Notes: generated by a model not told the origin, from the sequence alone. A stretch of 64,000 nt of DNA from Actinopolyspora biskrensis (GCF_013408175.1 NZ_JACBYW010000003.1:1-64000), one strand, 5' to 3'. Shown: positions 38,759 through 48,264, counted from the first letter of the stretch. Program-made: numbers and translations.

Positions 38759-39535
38759 TCACGCCGGAATCCCCAGGTAGAGCTGCATCTCCTGGTTCGG
38801 GTCCGGAATCGGGTAGACCTGTGCCAGCAGCTCGACTTCCCGACCACGATCGAGGTCGTGGACCAGGAAATGCGGCTTGTGGCGCCCCAGGATCACCTCC
38901 TGCAGCTCCCACATCCGCACGAACTCCGTCGACCGCGAGAGCATGTCCAGGATCTCGGTGAACATGGGATTACCGGGCCTGCGCGCCATGAGAGCACGCA
39001 ACCAGGCCACCGTCAGCCGCGCCTCGTGCTCCCACTCGACCATGACGGCCTTGGACTCCGGCATGTAGAAGAACCAGGTCAACACGTTGCCGACCTCGGT
39101 GATGCGCCGGAACACCCGACGGTACTCGGCGTTGGAGTACAACACGTTCCAGGACTCGTCGACGTAGGCGGCCAAACTCGGATGCAGTCCGTCCGCCGCC
39201 TCGCGCTGCACCGGCGTCACCTCCTGTCGCCACGCCGGTTCCACTTGGTCACCGCGTTGGGCACTGGCCAGGTCGTGGAGGTGCTGCCGTTCCACCGAGA
39301 TGCTCCCGAGAGCATCGGCCAGTCGATCCACCACTGCCGGGGAGGGGTTGTCCGCGTGGCCCTGCTCCAGCTTCTGGACGTACCCCACGCTGGCCCGTGC
39401 CGCCGTTGCCAGCTCCGCCCGGTTCATCGCCGGGCGCGGTGTCCGATAGCTCGGGTCGGGCGCGAACGCGGCCGGCGGGGCACCTGACCGCAGGTGGCGT
39501 AAATAACTACCGAAAGTCGGCGGTTCGAGGATCAC
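38759..39535 (-). CDS. XRE-family regulator with MmyB-like ligand-binding domain
   Basis: A 258-residue transcriptional regulator from GTG 39535. HTH at about residues 35-85 (MNRAELATAARASVGYVQKL EQG region), followed by the MmyB/MLTR ligand domain (about 110-255) with ESWNVLYSNAEYRRVFRR and NVLTWFFYMPESKAVMVEWE. The paired Trp/Phe stretch is typical; family members bind fatty acid-like ligands. A double palindrome 175-200 bases upstream is a candidate operator. Confidence 0.88.
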   Translation of the reverse strand: MILEPPTFGSYLRHLRSGAPPAAFAPDPSYRTPRPAMNRAELATAARASVGYVQKLEQGHADNPSPAVVDRLADALGSISVERQHLHDLASAQRGDQVEPAWRQEVTPVQREAADGLHPSLAAYVDESWNVLYSNAEYRRVFRRITEVGNVLTWFFYMPESKAVMVEWEHEARLTVAWLRALMARRPGNPMFTEILDMLSRSTEFVRMWELQEVILGRHKPHFLVHDLDRGREVELLAQVYPIPDPNQEMQLYLGIPA

Positions 39536-40681
39536 ATCACGATTCTATGTCGAGACGCCGACTCCCAACGTAGCAGGTTGAACACGAAAAGTGCTCCAAG
39601 CGACGAACGTGACCACGTGACGCCCCGCGACTGGAGCGCCCATCCCCACGGCAGCCGAACACGGACCCGCGTGACCACCCGAATACGCACCGTAATAGGT
39701 GTCCCTGACAGGGATATCCCCGCGGGGGATATCCCTGGCGGTCACAGTTGTCCGCCGACGCCGCCGACGCACAGAATCCGATGTGGTACGCGCTCACAAC
39801 ACCGAATGATCCCCGACCGCCACGACCTCGCCGCCCGAACCGGCCTCCCCGCGAGGCCCTCCGACCGGGTCCGCGACGGCTTTCCGAGAACCTGCCCCTG
39901 GGGGAAAGCCTCGACACCACATCGGCGTCGAGGCGGGGCCGGGGAGCTGAGGCTCCCCGGCCCGCAGGGGACGACGGAACCCAGCCGGGCGCGCCACCGG
40001 CACCCGTTGGAACCGGTGCCGACTGTCCGGTTCGGCGTCCCGGCCCTCCGGGCCACCACATGGACTCACCGATGTCCGGGGACGGCGCGGGGACCGGCGA
40101 CGAACGCACGATCAGCGTATCCGGCGGCACCCCGAACGCCACTATGAACGCCGGCAGGGTCAGGAACGGGATCGGCAGCACGGCCGGTGCCGCGAGCACC
40201 ACTCCGGCGGAGGTGCTCGGTGAGCCGCACCAGGACGCCGACGCGGACGAGCTCTGGCGCTGTCCCGGCAACCGGGGCTGGCCCTCGAGGGCAGCACGGA
40301 GATCTTGACCCGAGTGCGCTCCCGCGCCGCCGTCCGGGCAGTTCCGCGGGAGGAGCTCGATCCGGTGGGGCCGGCCGCGCACGGACCGCGCAACGCCGTG
40401 GACGAGGCGCTCGAGGTAGCCCGGATGCATCCGTGAGTCCGCTCGGAACGACGTGCGAAACGTTCCGGAGAGCCGGACAGGGCGCGTATGCCGTGCTGCT
40501 TCTTCCGGTTCAGCTACTGTCCGAAAAAGACACCGGGGACGAACCCCTCGCCAGGGTGATTCCGCATGGGGCCGAAGGCTCACCGAGACGGCGCACGCGG
40601 TGGACGGACCAGCTGGTGGTGGGTCGGCGGCGAATCACGCCCACAACGTGATCGGGCCGTGCTCCCCGAAAGAAGAACGAG
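39536..40681. other. 1.15-kb intergenic region with gene remnants
   Basis: No confident gene. The first 200 bases contain the palindrome at 39710-39736. From about 40200 to 40436 the top strand has coding-like pieces in two frames, such as LALEGSTEILTRVRSRAAV then VPREELDPVGPAAHGPRNA and VDEALEVARMHP with a stop at 40434-40436. These could be the end of a decayed gene, but I cannot name it. Confidence 0.4.
39710..39736. promoter_or_regulatory. 27-bp palindrome made of two GGGATATCCC sites
   Basis: AGGGATATCCCC-GCG-GGGGATATCCCT. The arms are perfectly complementary and each arm contains the self-complementary 10-mer GGGATATCCC, so two identical dyad sites lie 15 bases apart centre to centre, about 1.5 helical turns. 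It lies upstream of the MmyB-like regulator gene and has no coding neighbour to the right for 900 bases. Confidence 0.6.
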
Positions 40682-40753
40682 TGCGCGATGCTGGGATCGA
40701 ACCAGCGACCTCTACCGTGTCAAGGTAGCGCTCTCCCGCTGAGCTAATCGCGC
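40682..40753 (-). tRNA. tRNA-Val (GAC)
   Basis: Cloverleaf on the bottom strand: acceptor GCGCGAT/ATCGCGC with discriminator A; D arm AGCTCAGCGGGAGAGC; anticodon stem CTACC/GGTAG around TTGACAC (anticodon GAC); T arm GCTGGTTCGATCCCAGC. 72 nt; CCA is not encoded. Confidence 0.95.
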
Positions 40754-40848
40754 CCGTCCGGCCTCCGCCGAACACGAAACATCTTACCGGCCGTGACGAT
40801 CATCCTTGACACGGGGGTGGGCACTGCCGGGCACGTTAGGCTCCCCGC

Positions 40849-41283
40849 GTGTCCGACTTTGCCGATCCTCCTCCCAAGCGTAGCGATTTCGGTGTGCTGT
40901 GGCCGATAACCACCCGCTGGTCCGACAACGACGCCTACGGCCACGTCAACAACGTGACCCACTACTCGTGGTTCGACACGGCCGTGAACGGCTGGCTGAT
41001 GCGGGCCACGGGAGCCGACATCCGCAGGCTCTCCGCGATCGGCGTGGTCGCCGAGACCGGCTGCCGCTACCTGTCCGAACTGAGCTTTCCCGACGAGGTC
41101 GAGGTCGGCATCGGACTGCGCAGGCTGGGCAACTCCAGCGTCACCTACGGGCTGGCCGTGTTCGGCAACGGCAGTGAACAGCCCGCCTCGCTGGGCAGGT
41201 TCGTGCACGTCTACGTGGACCGCGAAACGCGCATCACCGTTCCCGTGCCGGAGGAGATCCGCGCGGCGCTGCGGCAGCTGTAG
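40849..41283 (+). CDS. Acyl-CoA thioesterase (4HBT hot-dog fold)
   Basis: A 144-residue protein, start GTG 40849. The 4-hydroxybenzoyl-CoA thioesterase signature TRWSDNDAYGHVNNVTHYSW is complete, with the catalytic Asp and the GHVNN turn; the rest follows the single hot-dog pattern (SYVTYGLAVFGNG-like strands). It would hydrolyse an acyl-CoA in the cytosol; chain length cannot be told. It is next to tRNA-Val, in the opposite direction. Confidence 0.85.
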   Translation: MSDFADPPPKRSDFGVLWPITTRWSDNDAYGHVNNVTHYSWFDTAVNGWLMRATGADIRRLSAIGVVAETGCRYLSELSFPDEVEVGIGLRRLGNSSVTYGLAVFGNGSEQPASLGRFVHVYVDRETRITVPVPEEIRAALRQL

Positions 41284-41303
41284 CGGCCGGTTCCCCGGTG
41301 CTT

Positions 41304-41402
41304 CCCGGTTATAGGCGAAACCGGGCGGTCCGCCGCTCCCGGTTTCCCTCTCCCCGTGGAAGAATTCGGGGAGTGGGGACAACGCCCGGTTATAGGCGAA
41401 AC
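41304..41402 (+). repeat. 18-bp direct repeat with overlapping, mutually exclusive hairpins
   Basis: CCCGGTTATAGGCGAAAC occurs at 41304-41321 and 41385-41402. In the first copy CCCGGTT pairs with AACCGGG (41304-41325, 7-bp stem). The segment GAAACCGGG can instead pair with CCCGGTTTC (about 41317-41346, 9-bp stem), so only one hairpin can form. It lies between the thioesterase stop and the convergent membrane protein. Confidence 0.6.
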
Positions 41403-41424
41403 TGCGGGGACCACGCGGGGGAGT

Positions 41425-42411
41425 TCAGCCGGCCAGGACTCCCGAGCGGAGCACCAGCGGGGGGAGCACCCCGCCGAGGATGACCACCGGCGCCACGGCC
41501 GCGAGCACTGCCAGCACCCCGGTCCGCCGTGCCAACCGCGCCGTCACGCCGAACCCCGCGGCGCCCAGCAGCGCGAACAGGACAACGTCGAACCCGTATC
41601 CGATGCGCAGCTCCTGCTGCTTCCACAGCGCCCACAGCGCCATGCCGACGAGGGTCCCCAGCGCGGCCGAGACACCGACCGCCAACAGCAGCATCGGCAC
41701 GGGTCTGGTGATCCCGCTCAGCCGCATCATGCGGACCAGGAACCACGCCTGCACCACCAGGACGGCGGCGACGACGCAGTAGAGGGAAACCACGAGGGTC
41801 CAGGACTCCTGCTGGGGTGACATGGCCATGCCGAGCACGGCAAGCCCCCCGAACCTCAGCACCGCCCAAACCACCAGCACGAAATTGACCCCCAGCATCA
41901 CGGCGCTCACGACCGCTCCCGTGGAAGCGCGCAGGGGTGCTCGTGGAGCCTCGGAAACGCGCGGCGCGAAGCGCGCGACCAGGGCGTGCCCCGCGGCGGC
42001 CGCCAGCGGGTACACCAGGACCTCCGCCAGCACGACCGGGTTCGGCCCCACCAGCGAACGCAGCAGCACGCCCGCGAGCGGAATCAGCACCGCGGACACA
42101 CCGACACCCACCAGCAGTGTCGGCCCCGGCCTGCCGAGTCCGCACAACCTCATCGCGCGAGCCGTGAACCACAGGTGTCCCACCGCTACGGCGGCTGCGA
42201 AGCAGTAGAGCAGGATCCGGAAGAGCACCTCGCCCGCACCGGGCTGCGCCGACGCGGCCACCGTGCCGAAGACGTCCTGCTGCGTGATCCGGCGCAGTGC
42301 CCGGACGAGCAGTACGAGGTTGAACCCCAGCAGTGCCGCGGTGCCCACCGCCCCCGGTGCGACGGTTCCGGGTCTCTCCGGGTCGTCGTCGGCGACATCG
42401 TGATCGTTCAT
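41425..42411 (-). CDS. Polytopic membrane protein with internal duplication
   Basis: A 328-residue membrane protein with about eight helices in two similar halves. Half 1 starts LLGFNLVLLVRALRRI and half 2 LGVNFVLVVWAVLRFG; each then has WFTARAMRLCGLGRPGP or WFLVRMMRLSGITRPVP, with GVGVSAVLIPLAGVLL or AVGVSAALGTLVGMAL. This shows a fused duplication. An acidic N-terminal tail precedes helix 1. ATG at 42420 is a possible alternative start. No family is recognised; a transporter or scaffold role is possible. Confidence 0.65.
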   Translation of the reverse strand: MNDHDVADDDPERPGTVAPGAVGTAALLGFNLVLLVRALRRITQQDVFGTVAASAQPGAGEVLFRILLYCFAAAVAVGHLWFTARAMRLCGLGRPGPTLLVGVGVSAVLIPLAGVLLRSLVGPNPVVLAEVLVYPLAAAAGHALVARFAPRVSEAPRAPLRASTGAVVSAVMLGVNFVLVVWAVLRFGGLAVLGMAMSPQQESWTLVVSLYCVVAAVLVVQAWFLVRMMRLSGITRPVPMLLLAVGVSAALGTLVGMALWALWKQQELRIGYGFDVVLFALLGAAGFGVTARLARRTGVLAVLAAVAPVVILGGVLPPLVLRSGVLAG

Positions 42412-42715
42412 GCCCCCCACTTCACCAGTGGCCGGACCGAGCCGAGCAGAGCGAAACTACTCATCACCGCCCGATTCGTCCCCGGAAATCCTGATCAGCT
42501 CTTCCGCGGGGTGGTGGTGCCGGCTCCCGGTCATGGGCGGACCCGGGAAGCCCGGACCGCCCCGCGGTCCGCCCGGAGGACGCGTGACCTCCGGCCCGGG
42601 GCGATCCCGTTTCCGGGGACGAGTTCCGCGCGTTCGCCCCGGTTCCGGGGAGTGTCCGGGGTGCGCAGCTGGCCCCGGCCCCCGGAATCGGCCGCGCTCG
42701 CCCCTCGAACGCGAA

Positions 42716-42757
42716 GGTGGCCCGGCACCGAAGGAGTCTCCTCGGCGCCGGGCCACC
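42716..42757 (-). terminator. Terminator of the TetR-MMPL operon
   Basis: GGTGGCCCGGC and GCCGGGCCACC form a perfect 11-bp stem, with a nested CCGA-GGAG/CTCC-CGG extension inside. It lies 28 bases beyond the MMPL stop. Confidence 0.8.
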
Positions 42758-42784
42758 GGTCCACTCACGGATCGGACTCGGCGG

Positions 42785-45013
42785 TCACGAGCCGATTTCC
42801 GCCCGCTTCCGCTCGTCGGAACCGGTCTCGCCGTGCGTCCCGTCCCCCTCGGTGATCGCGTTGCCCTCCACGTCGAGGGCGGGCAACCACCGCAGCCAGC
42901 TGGGCAACCACCACGCGGCCCTGCCGAGCAGCGCCAGCGCCGCGGGCATGAGGACCATGCGGACCACGAAGGCGTCCACCAGGATGCCGATCGCCAGCGC
43001 GAAGGCGATCGACTTGATGGTGGCGTTGCCCGCGGGAACGAATCCGGCGAACACCGAGAACATGATCAGCGCCGCCGCGACCACGACCGGGGCGGCCTGC
43101 CGGAAGCCGTTCACGATCGCGTCGCGGGGCGCGTGTCCCTTGTGGTACGCCTCGTGCATACGGGACACCAGGAAGATCTGGTAGTCCATCGCCAGTCCGA
43201 ACAGGATGCCGATCATCAGGATCGGGGTGAGGCTGATCAGCGGTCCGGTGTCGTCGAGGTTGACCACGTTGCTCAACCAGCCCCACTGGAACACCGCCAC
43301 GGTCGCGCCGAGCGCGGCCCCCAGGGTCAGCAGGAAGCCGAGCACGCCGACCAGCGGAACCAGGACGGAGCGGAACACCAGCACCAGCAGGATCAGCGCC
43401 AACCCCACGACCAGCACGAGGTAGACCGGCATGGCCTGGTCCAAGGACTTGGCGACGTCGACGCTGACGGCGGTGGTGCCGGTCACGTAGCTGTCGGCCC
43501 CGTTGATGCCGTCCAGCTGGTCCCGCATATCACCGACCAGCTGCTCGGTCTCCGCGCTGGCGGGCCCGGATTCGGGGATGACGGTGAGCATCGCGGCGTC
43601 ACCGTCGGCGTTGGGCGTGGGTGGCGTGACGGTGGCGACGTCGTCGAGTCCCGCTATCGCACCGCCGGCCCGCTGCGCGGTCCGCGGCGCGTCGCTGCCC
43701 TCGAAGTAGGCCACGAGGGGACCGTTGACGCCCTCACCGAAGCCGTCCGCCAGCATCTGCTGCGCCCTGGCCTGCGTGGTGCCCTCCGACGGGGTTTGCA
43801 CCAGGGTGGTCTGCATGGAGGCGGCGGGGATCGCCACGACTCCGAGCGCGACGAGTGAGAGCAGCAACGCGGGCACTCGAGCGCGGGTGATCGCGGTGAT
43901 CCACCTCCGGTGGAAGCTCCGGTCGTTCGCGGAGCCCCTCTCGGCGCCGGTCCCGGAGTCGGCAGCGGAGCCGGTTCCGGCTGCCGGGGCGGTGCGCTGC
44001 TTGCGGGGCAGCACGCGGTGACCGAGGAAACCGAGCACGGCCGGCACCAGGGTGAGGGCCACGAGCACGGCCACGACGATGGTCGCCGCCGCCGCGAGCC
44101 CCATCTGGGTGAGGAAGGGGATCCCCACGACCGAGAGCCCGGCCAGGGCGATGAACACGGTGATTCCGGCCGTGAGCACCGCCGATCCCGCCGTGCCCAC
44201 GGCGGTGGCGATGGAGGTCCTGATGTCGGTGCCCTGTCGCAGTTCCTGCCGGTGGCGATTGATGATGAACAGGGCGTAGTCGATCCCGACCGCCAGCCCC
44301 AGCATCGTCGCCAGGATCGAGGTGGTGGACTGCAACTCCATGAAGCCGGTGGCGATGCTGACGCCCAGCGCACCGATGCCCACACCGACACCAGCGGTGA
44401 TCAGGTTCATCCCTGCGGTGACCAGCGAACCGTAGGTCAGCGCGAGGATCACCAGGGCGACGATGACACCGACCGCCTCCGCGGGACCCCCGACCGAGGG
44501 GGTGGCCATGACGGCCTGGCCGCTCACCTCGACGGTGAACCGACCGTCGTCGGCCTGCTCGACGACGTCCAGTATCGCGTTGCGTTGCTCCTCGGGGATC
44601 CCGCCGACGCTGCCGTCGTAGGTGACCGTGCTGTACGCCGTGGTCCGATCGGGGCTGACCGTCGGCGACCGCGGGTTCAGCGGGTCGCTGGCCGAGACCA
44701 CTCCGGGCTGTTCGGCCAGTTCGCCGACGATGCCCTTGACCTCGGCGGCGTTGGCGGGGCTGGTCAGCTGCTGCCCGTCCGGGGCCCGCATCACCACCTT
44801 GGCGGTGGCACCACCTCCCGAGTCGAACTCCTCCTGGATCTTGTCCTGGGCGATCGTGGATTCCTGGCCGGGGATGGAGAAGCTGTCCGATGTGGGCCCG
44901 GACAGTGTCGCCGCACCCACGCCCGCACCGGCGAGGGCCACCAACCACACCAGGACGACGAGTAACCGGTGCCGCTGGGCACCGGCTCCCAGCCGGTATA
45001 ACAGACGTGCCAT
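42785..45013 (-). CDS. MMPL/RND-family exporter
   Basis: A 742-residue inner membrane exporter with 12 predicted helices and two large extracytoplasmic loops. MMPL features: LLVVLVWLVALAGAGVGAAT at helix 1; the conserved GIDYALFIINRHRQELRQG after helix 5, and GLAMDYQIFLVSRMHEAYH in the second half, both with the proton-relay Asp-Tyr pair. It starts 6 bases after the TetR stop, so the two are co-transcribed. It likely exports a lipid or drug, with expression released by the regulator's ligand. Confidence 0.93.
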   Translation of the reverse strand: MARLLYRLGAGAQRHRLLVVLVWLVALAGAGVGAATLSGPTSDSFSIPGQESTIAQDKIQEEFDSGGGATAKVVMRAPDGQQLTSPANAAEVKGIVGELAEQPGVVSASDPLNPRSPTVSPDRTTAYSTVTYDGSVGGIPEEQRNAILDVVEQADDGRFTVEVSGQAVMATPSVGGPAEAVGVIVALVILALTYGSLVTAGMNLITAGVGVGIGALGVSIATGFMELQSTTSILATMLGLAVGIDYALFIINRHRQELRQGTDIRTSIATAVGTAGSAVLTAGITVFIALAGLSVVGIPFLTQMGLAAAATIVVAVLVALTLVPAVLGFLGHRVLPRKQRTAPAAGTGSAADSGTGAERGSANDRSFHRRWITAITRARVPALLLSLVALGVVAIPAASMQTTLVQTPSEGTTQARAQQMLADGFGEGVNGPLVAYFEGSDAPRTAQRAGGAIAGLDDVATVTPPTPNADGDAAMLTVIPESGPASAETEQLVGDMRDQLDGINGADSYVTGTTAVSVDVAKSLDQAMPVYLVLVVGLALILLVLVFRSVLVPLVGVLGFLLTLGAALGATVAVFQWGWLSNVVNLDDTGPLISLTPILMIGILFGLAMDYQIFLVSRMHEAYHKGHAPRDAIVNGFRQAAPVVVAAALIMFSVFAGFVPAGNATIKSIAFALAIGILVDAFVVRMVLMPAALALLGRAAWWLPSWLRWLPALDVEGNAITEGDGTHGETGSDERKRAEIGS

Positions 45014-45019
45014 GTGAAG

Positions 45020-45613
45020 TCAGTCCTCCAGCAGGTCGGAACCGTACGAAGAAGCGTCGGCGCCGGCGTGGCCGAGCGCGTCGAAGCAGGTGGCGATGAT
45101 CCGGGGCCGCCACGTGGTCTTGTCGCCCTCGCGGTTGGCGGTCAACGTGAGCACGGCCAGCGCGCTCAGCGCACCGACGACCCGGATGAGTCGTTCCGTG
45201 CCCTGCTCCTCCGGGTCGAGGACGAAGATCTCGTGGATGAGCATGTCCTCCCCGTCGAGCATCACGGGGTGGTCACCCGGCGCCGTGATCGGCCGGAAGG
45301 CCAGGGAGACCAGCCCGGGTCTTTCCAGGGCCACGTCGGTCAGCAGTTCCAGCGCGCGCCGGTCCCGTCCAGGACCGGACGGCAGCCGGGCGACGTCGTC
45401 GAAGACCAGGCGGGCCTGCGCGCGTCCCATCTCCAGCGCGGCCTCGTGGATCGCTTCCTTGCTGGGATAGTGGTGCAGCAGGCCTGCCTTGGACAGGCCG
45501 ACCGCCTCGGCCAGCGCCTTCAGCGATGTCTGGGCGAACCCGTGCTGGGAGAACAGCTCGGCCGCGCGGTCGAGGATCTGTTCGTCCACCTGCTCCCGGA
45601 ACGGTCTTGTCAC
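45020..45613 (-). CDS. TetR-family regulator of the MMPL exporter
   Basis: A 197-residue repressor from GTG 45613. The HTH is LFSQHGFAQTSLKALAEAVG then LSKAGLLHHYPSKEAI (about residues 15-60); the rest is a helical ligand domain. It is the first gene of the operon with the exporter. A perfect dyad just upstream (45633-45655) is the probable operator, so it should repress itself and the exporter. Confidence 0.92.
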   Translation of the reverse strand: MTRPFREQVDEQILDRAAELFSQHGFAQTSLKALAEAVGLSKAGLLHHYPSKEAIHEAALEMGRAQARLVFDDVARLPSGPGRDRRALELLTDVALERPGLVSLAFRPITAPGDHPVMLDGEDMLIHEIFVLDPEEQGTERLIRVVGALSALAVLTLTANREGDKTTWRPRIIATCFDALGHAGADASSYGSDLLED

Positions 45614-45632
45614 GTCTTCGACACTACAAGAG

Positions 45633-45655
45633 TTACCGACCGGTTCGGTCGGTAA
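45633..45655. promoter_or_regulatory. TetR operator candidate
   Basis: TTACCGACCG-GTT-CGGTCGGTAA: a perfect 10-bp inverted repeat around 3 bases, starting 20 bases upstream of the TetR start. A shorter second dyad, ACCGAATCGGT, follows at about 45660-45670. The ACCGACCG/CGGTCGGT half-sites are typical of TetR boxes. Confidence 0.8.
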
Positions 45656-45822
45656 AGCGACCGAATCGGTTTGTGATGCTCCTCCCAGTTGCAGGAAGAA
45701 CCGGACGACCACGAGCCGGGGATCCCCTCCCGGTCCTCCGGTAACGGGCGAAAACGGGAGGCAGCGAGAAAAGCGCCGCCCCACCGTGCGGGGATCCGCA
45801 CGACGGGACGGCGCGGCTGCGC

Positions 45823-45844
45823 TTCCGACGCACCCGCGTCGGAA
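45823..45844 (-). terminator. Possible icd terminator
   Basis: TTCCGACG-CACCCG-CGTCGGAA, a perfect 8-bp stem with 6-nt loop, about 80 bases downstream of the icd stop on the bottom strand. A second inverted repeat CCCTGCCG/CGGCAGGG lies closer, at about 45853-45902. Confidence 0.55.
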
Positions 45845-45924
45845 ACGACCACCCTGCCGAGCCGATCACCGGCGGGAGGTTCCGCCAGGAGAACGGCAGG
45901 GCCGGACGGCCCCGAGGACGGACC

Positions 45925-47145
45925 TCAGCGCTGGGCCATCTTCTTCTGCAGGTTCTCGTCCAGCGCGTTCAGGAAGTCCTGGGTGTTCAGGTGCCCCTGG
46001 TCACCGCCGACCAGCAGCGCGAGGTCCTTGGTCATCTTTCCGCTCTCGACGGTCTCGATGACGACCTGCTCCAGCGTCTTGGCGAACTCGACGACCTCGG
46101 GGGTCGAGTCCAGCTTGCCGCGCTGCTGCAGCCCGCGGGTCCAGGCGAAGATGGACGCGATCGGGTTGGTGGAGGTCTCCTGACCCTGCTGGTGCCTGCG
46201 GTAGTGCCTGGTGACCGTGCCGTGCGCGGCCTCGGCCTCGACGGTGCCGCTCTCGGTCATCAGCACCGAGGTCATCAGACCGAGGGACCCGAAGCCCTGG
46301 GCGACCGTGTCGGACTGGACGTCACCGTCGTAGTTCTTGCAGGCCCAGACGTAGCCACCCTCCCACTTCAGCGCGGTGGCGACCATGTCGTCGATCAGCC
46401 GGTGCTCGTACTCGAGCCCGTTGGCCTCGAAGTCCGCCTTGAACTCGTTCTCGTAGACCTCCTCGAACACGTCCTTGAACAGGCCGTCGTAGGACTTGAG
46501 GATCGTGTTCTTGGTGGACATGTAGACCGGGTAGCCCCGCTCGAGACCGTAGCGGAACGAGGCCCGCGCGAACTCCTCGATGGAGCGCCGGTAGTTGTAC
46601 ATGGCCATCGCCACACCACCCTCTTCGGGGAAGTTGGCGACCTCGAGCTCCATCGGCTCGGAACCGTCGGCCGGCGTGTAGGTGACGGTCACGGTGCCCG
46701 CGCCGGGGACCTTGAAGTCGGTGGCCTTGTACTGGTCGGCGTGCGCGTGCCTGCCGATGACGATCGGCTTGGTCCAGGTCGGCACGTACCGCGGGATGTT
46801 GGAGATGACGATCGGCTCGCGGAAGATCACGCCGCCGAGGATGTTGCGGATCGTGCCGTTCGGGCTGCGCCACATCTTCTTCAGCCCGAACTCGTCCACG
46901 CGGGCCTCGTCCGGGGTGATGGTGGCGCACTTGACGCCGACACCGTGCTTGGAGATCGCGTTGGCGGCGTCGACGGTCACCTGGTCATCGGTGGCGTCCC
47001 TGTTCTCGATGCCCAGGTCGTAGTAGTCGAGGTTGATGTCCAGGTAGGGGTGGATCAGCTTGTCCTTGATGAAGGACCAGATGATGCGGGTCATCTCGTC
47101 GCCGTCGAGTTCGGCGACGGTTCCCAGTACCTTGATCTTGCTCAT
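45925..47145 (-). CDS. icd: NADP-dependent isocitrate dehydrogenase
   Basis: A 406-residue homodimeric IDH of the eukaryote-like (IDH1/2) type. Isocitrate binding: [19 protein letters not shown]; metal/active-site: [20 protein letters not shown] and [24 protein letters not shown] region: [18 protein letters not shown]. It converts isocitrate to 2-oxoglutarate with NADPH release in the TCA cycle. ATG 47145. Confidence 0.95.
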   Translation of the reverse strand: MSKIKVLGTVAELDGDEMTRIIWSFIKDKLIHPYLDINLDYYDLGIENRDATDDQVTVDAANAISKHGVGVKCATITPDEARVDEFGLKKMWRSPNGTIRNILGGVIFREPIVISNIPRYVPTWTKPIVIGRHAHADQYKATDFKVPGAGTVTVTYTPADGSEPMELEVANFPEEGGVAMAMYNYRRSIEEFARASFRYGLERGYPVYMSTKNTILKSYDGLFKDVFEEVYENEFKADFEANGLEYEHRLIDDMVATALKWEGGYVWACKNYDGDVQSDTVAQGFGSLGLMTSVLMTESGTVEAEAAHGTVTRHYRRHQQGQETSTNPIASIFAWTRGLQQRGKLDSTPEVVEFAKTLEQVVIETVESGKMTKDLALLVGGDQGHLNTQDFLNALDENLQKKMAQR

Positions 47146-47433
47146 GGTGGCGGGGTGCTCCTCTCACGCGAGAAACGCAAACGGTACAAGCGTACTGCTA
47201 AACCGGCCGCCTGTGAGCCCCACCCGCCACCGCACCCGCTTCCGGGGTGAAACCCTCCGCTCAGCGCGACCCAGCACAGCAGGCCGCGCACTTCCGCGGC
47301 ACCGCGAAACGAGTGAGCAACGACACAACAACGTCGCCGGGCCCCCACCGCGATCGGTGTTCCGGCGCGGGTCCCCCGGTGGCGACCGCCGGGAAGCTAC
47401 GCTCGACACAGCACGTGATCTTGGAGGGAACTC

Positions 47434-48264
47434 GTGGCGACCGGACCCACCCACGCGATGAGCGGACTCGCCGCCTGGGCCGCCGTGACGGCGGCGGCGG
47501 GTACGCACACCATCGGCCAGCTCACCCCCAAGACCTGGGTGGTGGGGGCGACCCTGGCGACCGGCGCCGCACTGCTGCCGGACATCGACCATCCGAAGTC
47601 GACCGTGGCCCGCACCTTCGGCGGAATGTCGCGCGGGGTCTCGGCCGCCCTGAGCGGATTCAGCGGCTTTCTGTACCGCCTGACCAGAACCCAGCACGAC
47701 AGCGACCGCTCGGGGACTCACCGGGGCTTCACCCACACCATCGTGTTCGCGATACTGGCCGGCCTGATCACCACGGCCATAGTGCAGAGCAGCAACGGCA
47801 CCGCGCTCGGCGTGCTGATGTTCGTCTTCGCCGGACTCACCGTCCGGGGGCTGATGAACAACTGGTCCCCGCAGAGCGACGCACTGCTGATCGCGGCCGT
47901 TTCGCTGACCCTGACCATCGTGTGCTGGGCCTGGACCGGCAACCAGCCGCACGACGCTGCCGCGTTCGGGGTCGCGGTCATGATCGGGTGCGTCGCCCAC
48001 TTCATCGGCGACGCCATCACCGAACAGGGCTGTCCGATGCTCTGGCCCATCCCCCTCAGCAGCCGGACCTGGTACCCGGTGGCACCTCCCAAGGCGTTGC
48101 GGATGAAGACCGGGGGGAAGGTCGAGCTGGCGATCATCGGGCCGGGACTCACCATCGCCGCCACGATCCTGTCCGCCGTGGTGCTCTACCGGGTCGGCGC
48201 CGTCCCGTGGCTCGCCGAACTGGGGCTCCCGCCGAAGGTGATGGCCTGGATAACGCCGAGCTGA
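47434..48264 (+). CDS. YdjM-type membrane-bound metal-dependent hydrolase
   Basis: A 276-residue membrane protein, GTG start. The motif order MATGPTHAMSGLAAWA (His), ALLPDIDHPKSTVAR (DIDHP), GTHRGFTHTIVF (HRGxTH) and VAHFIGDAITEQGCPMLWP (H..GD) is the YdjM/DUF457 metal-binding set. Five or so helices. Enzymatic target unknown. Confidence 0.88.
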   Translation: MATGPTHAMSGLAAWAAVTAAAGTHTIGQLTPKTWVVGATLATGAALLPDIDHPKSTVARTFGGMSRGVSAALSGFSGFLYRLTRTQHDSDRSGTHRGFTHTIVFAILAGLITTAIVQSSNGTALGVLMFVFAGLTVRGLMNNWSPQSDALLIAAVSLTLTIVCWAWTGNQPHDAAAFGVAVMIGCVAHFIGDAITEQGCPMLWPIPLSSRTWYPVAPPKALRMKTGGKVELAIIGPGLTIAATILSAVVLYRVGAVPWLAELGLPPKVMAWITPS

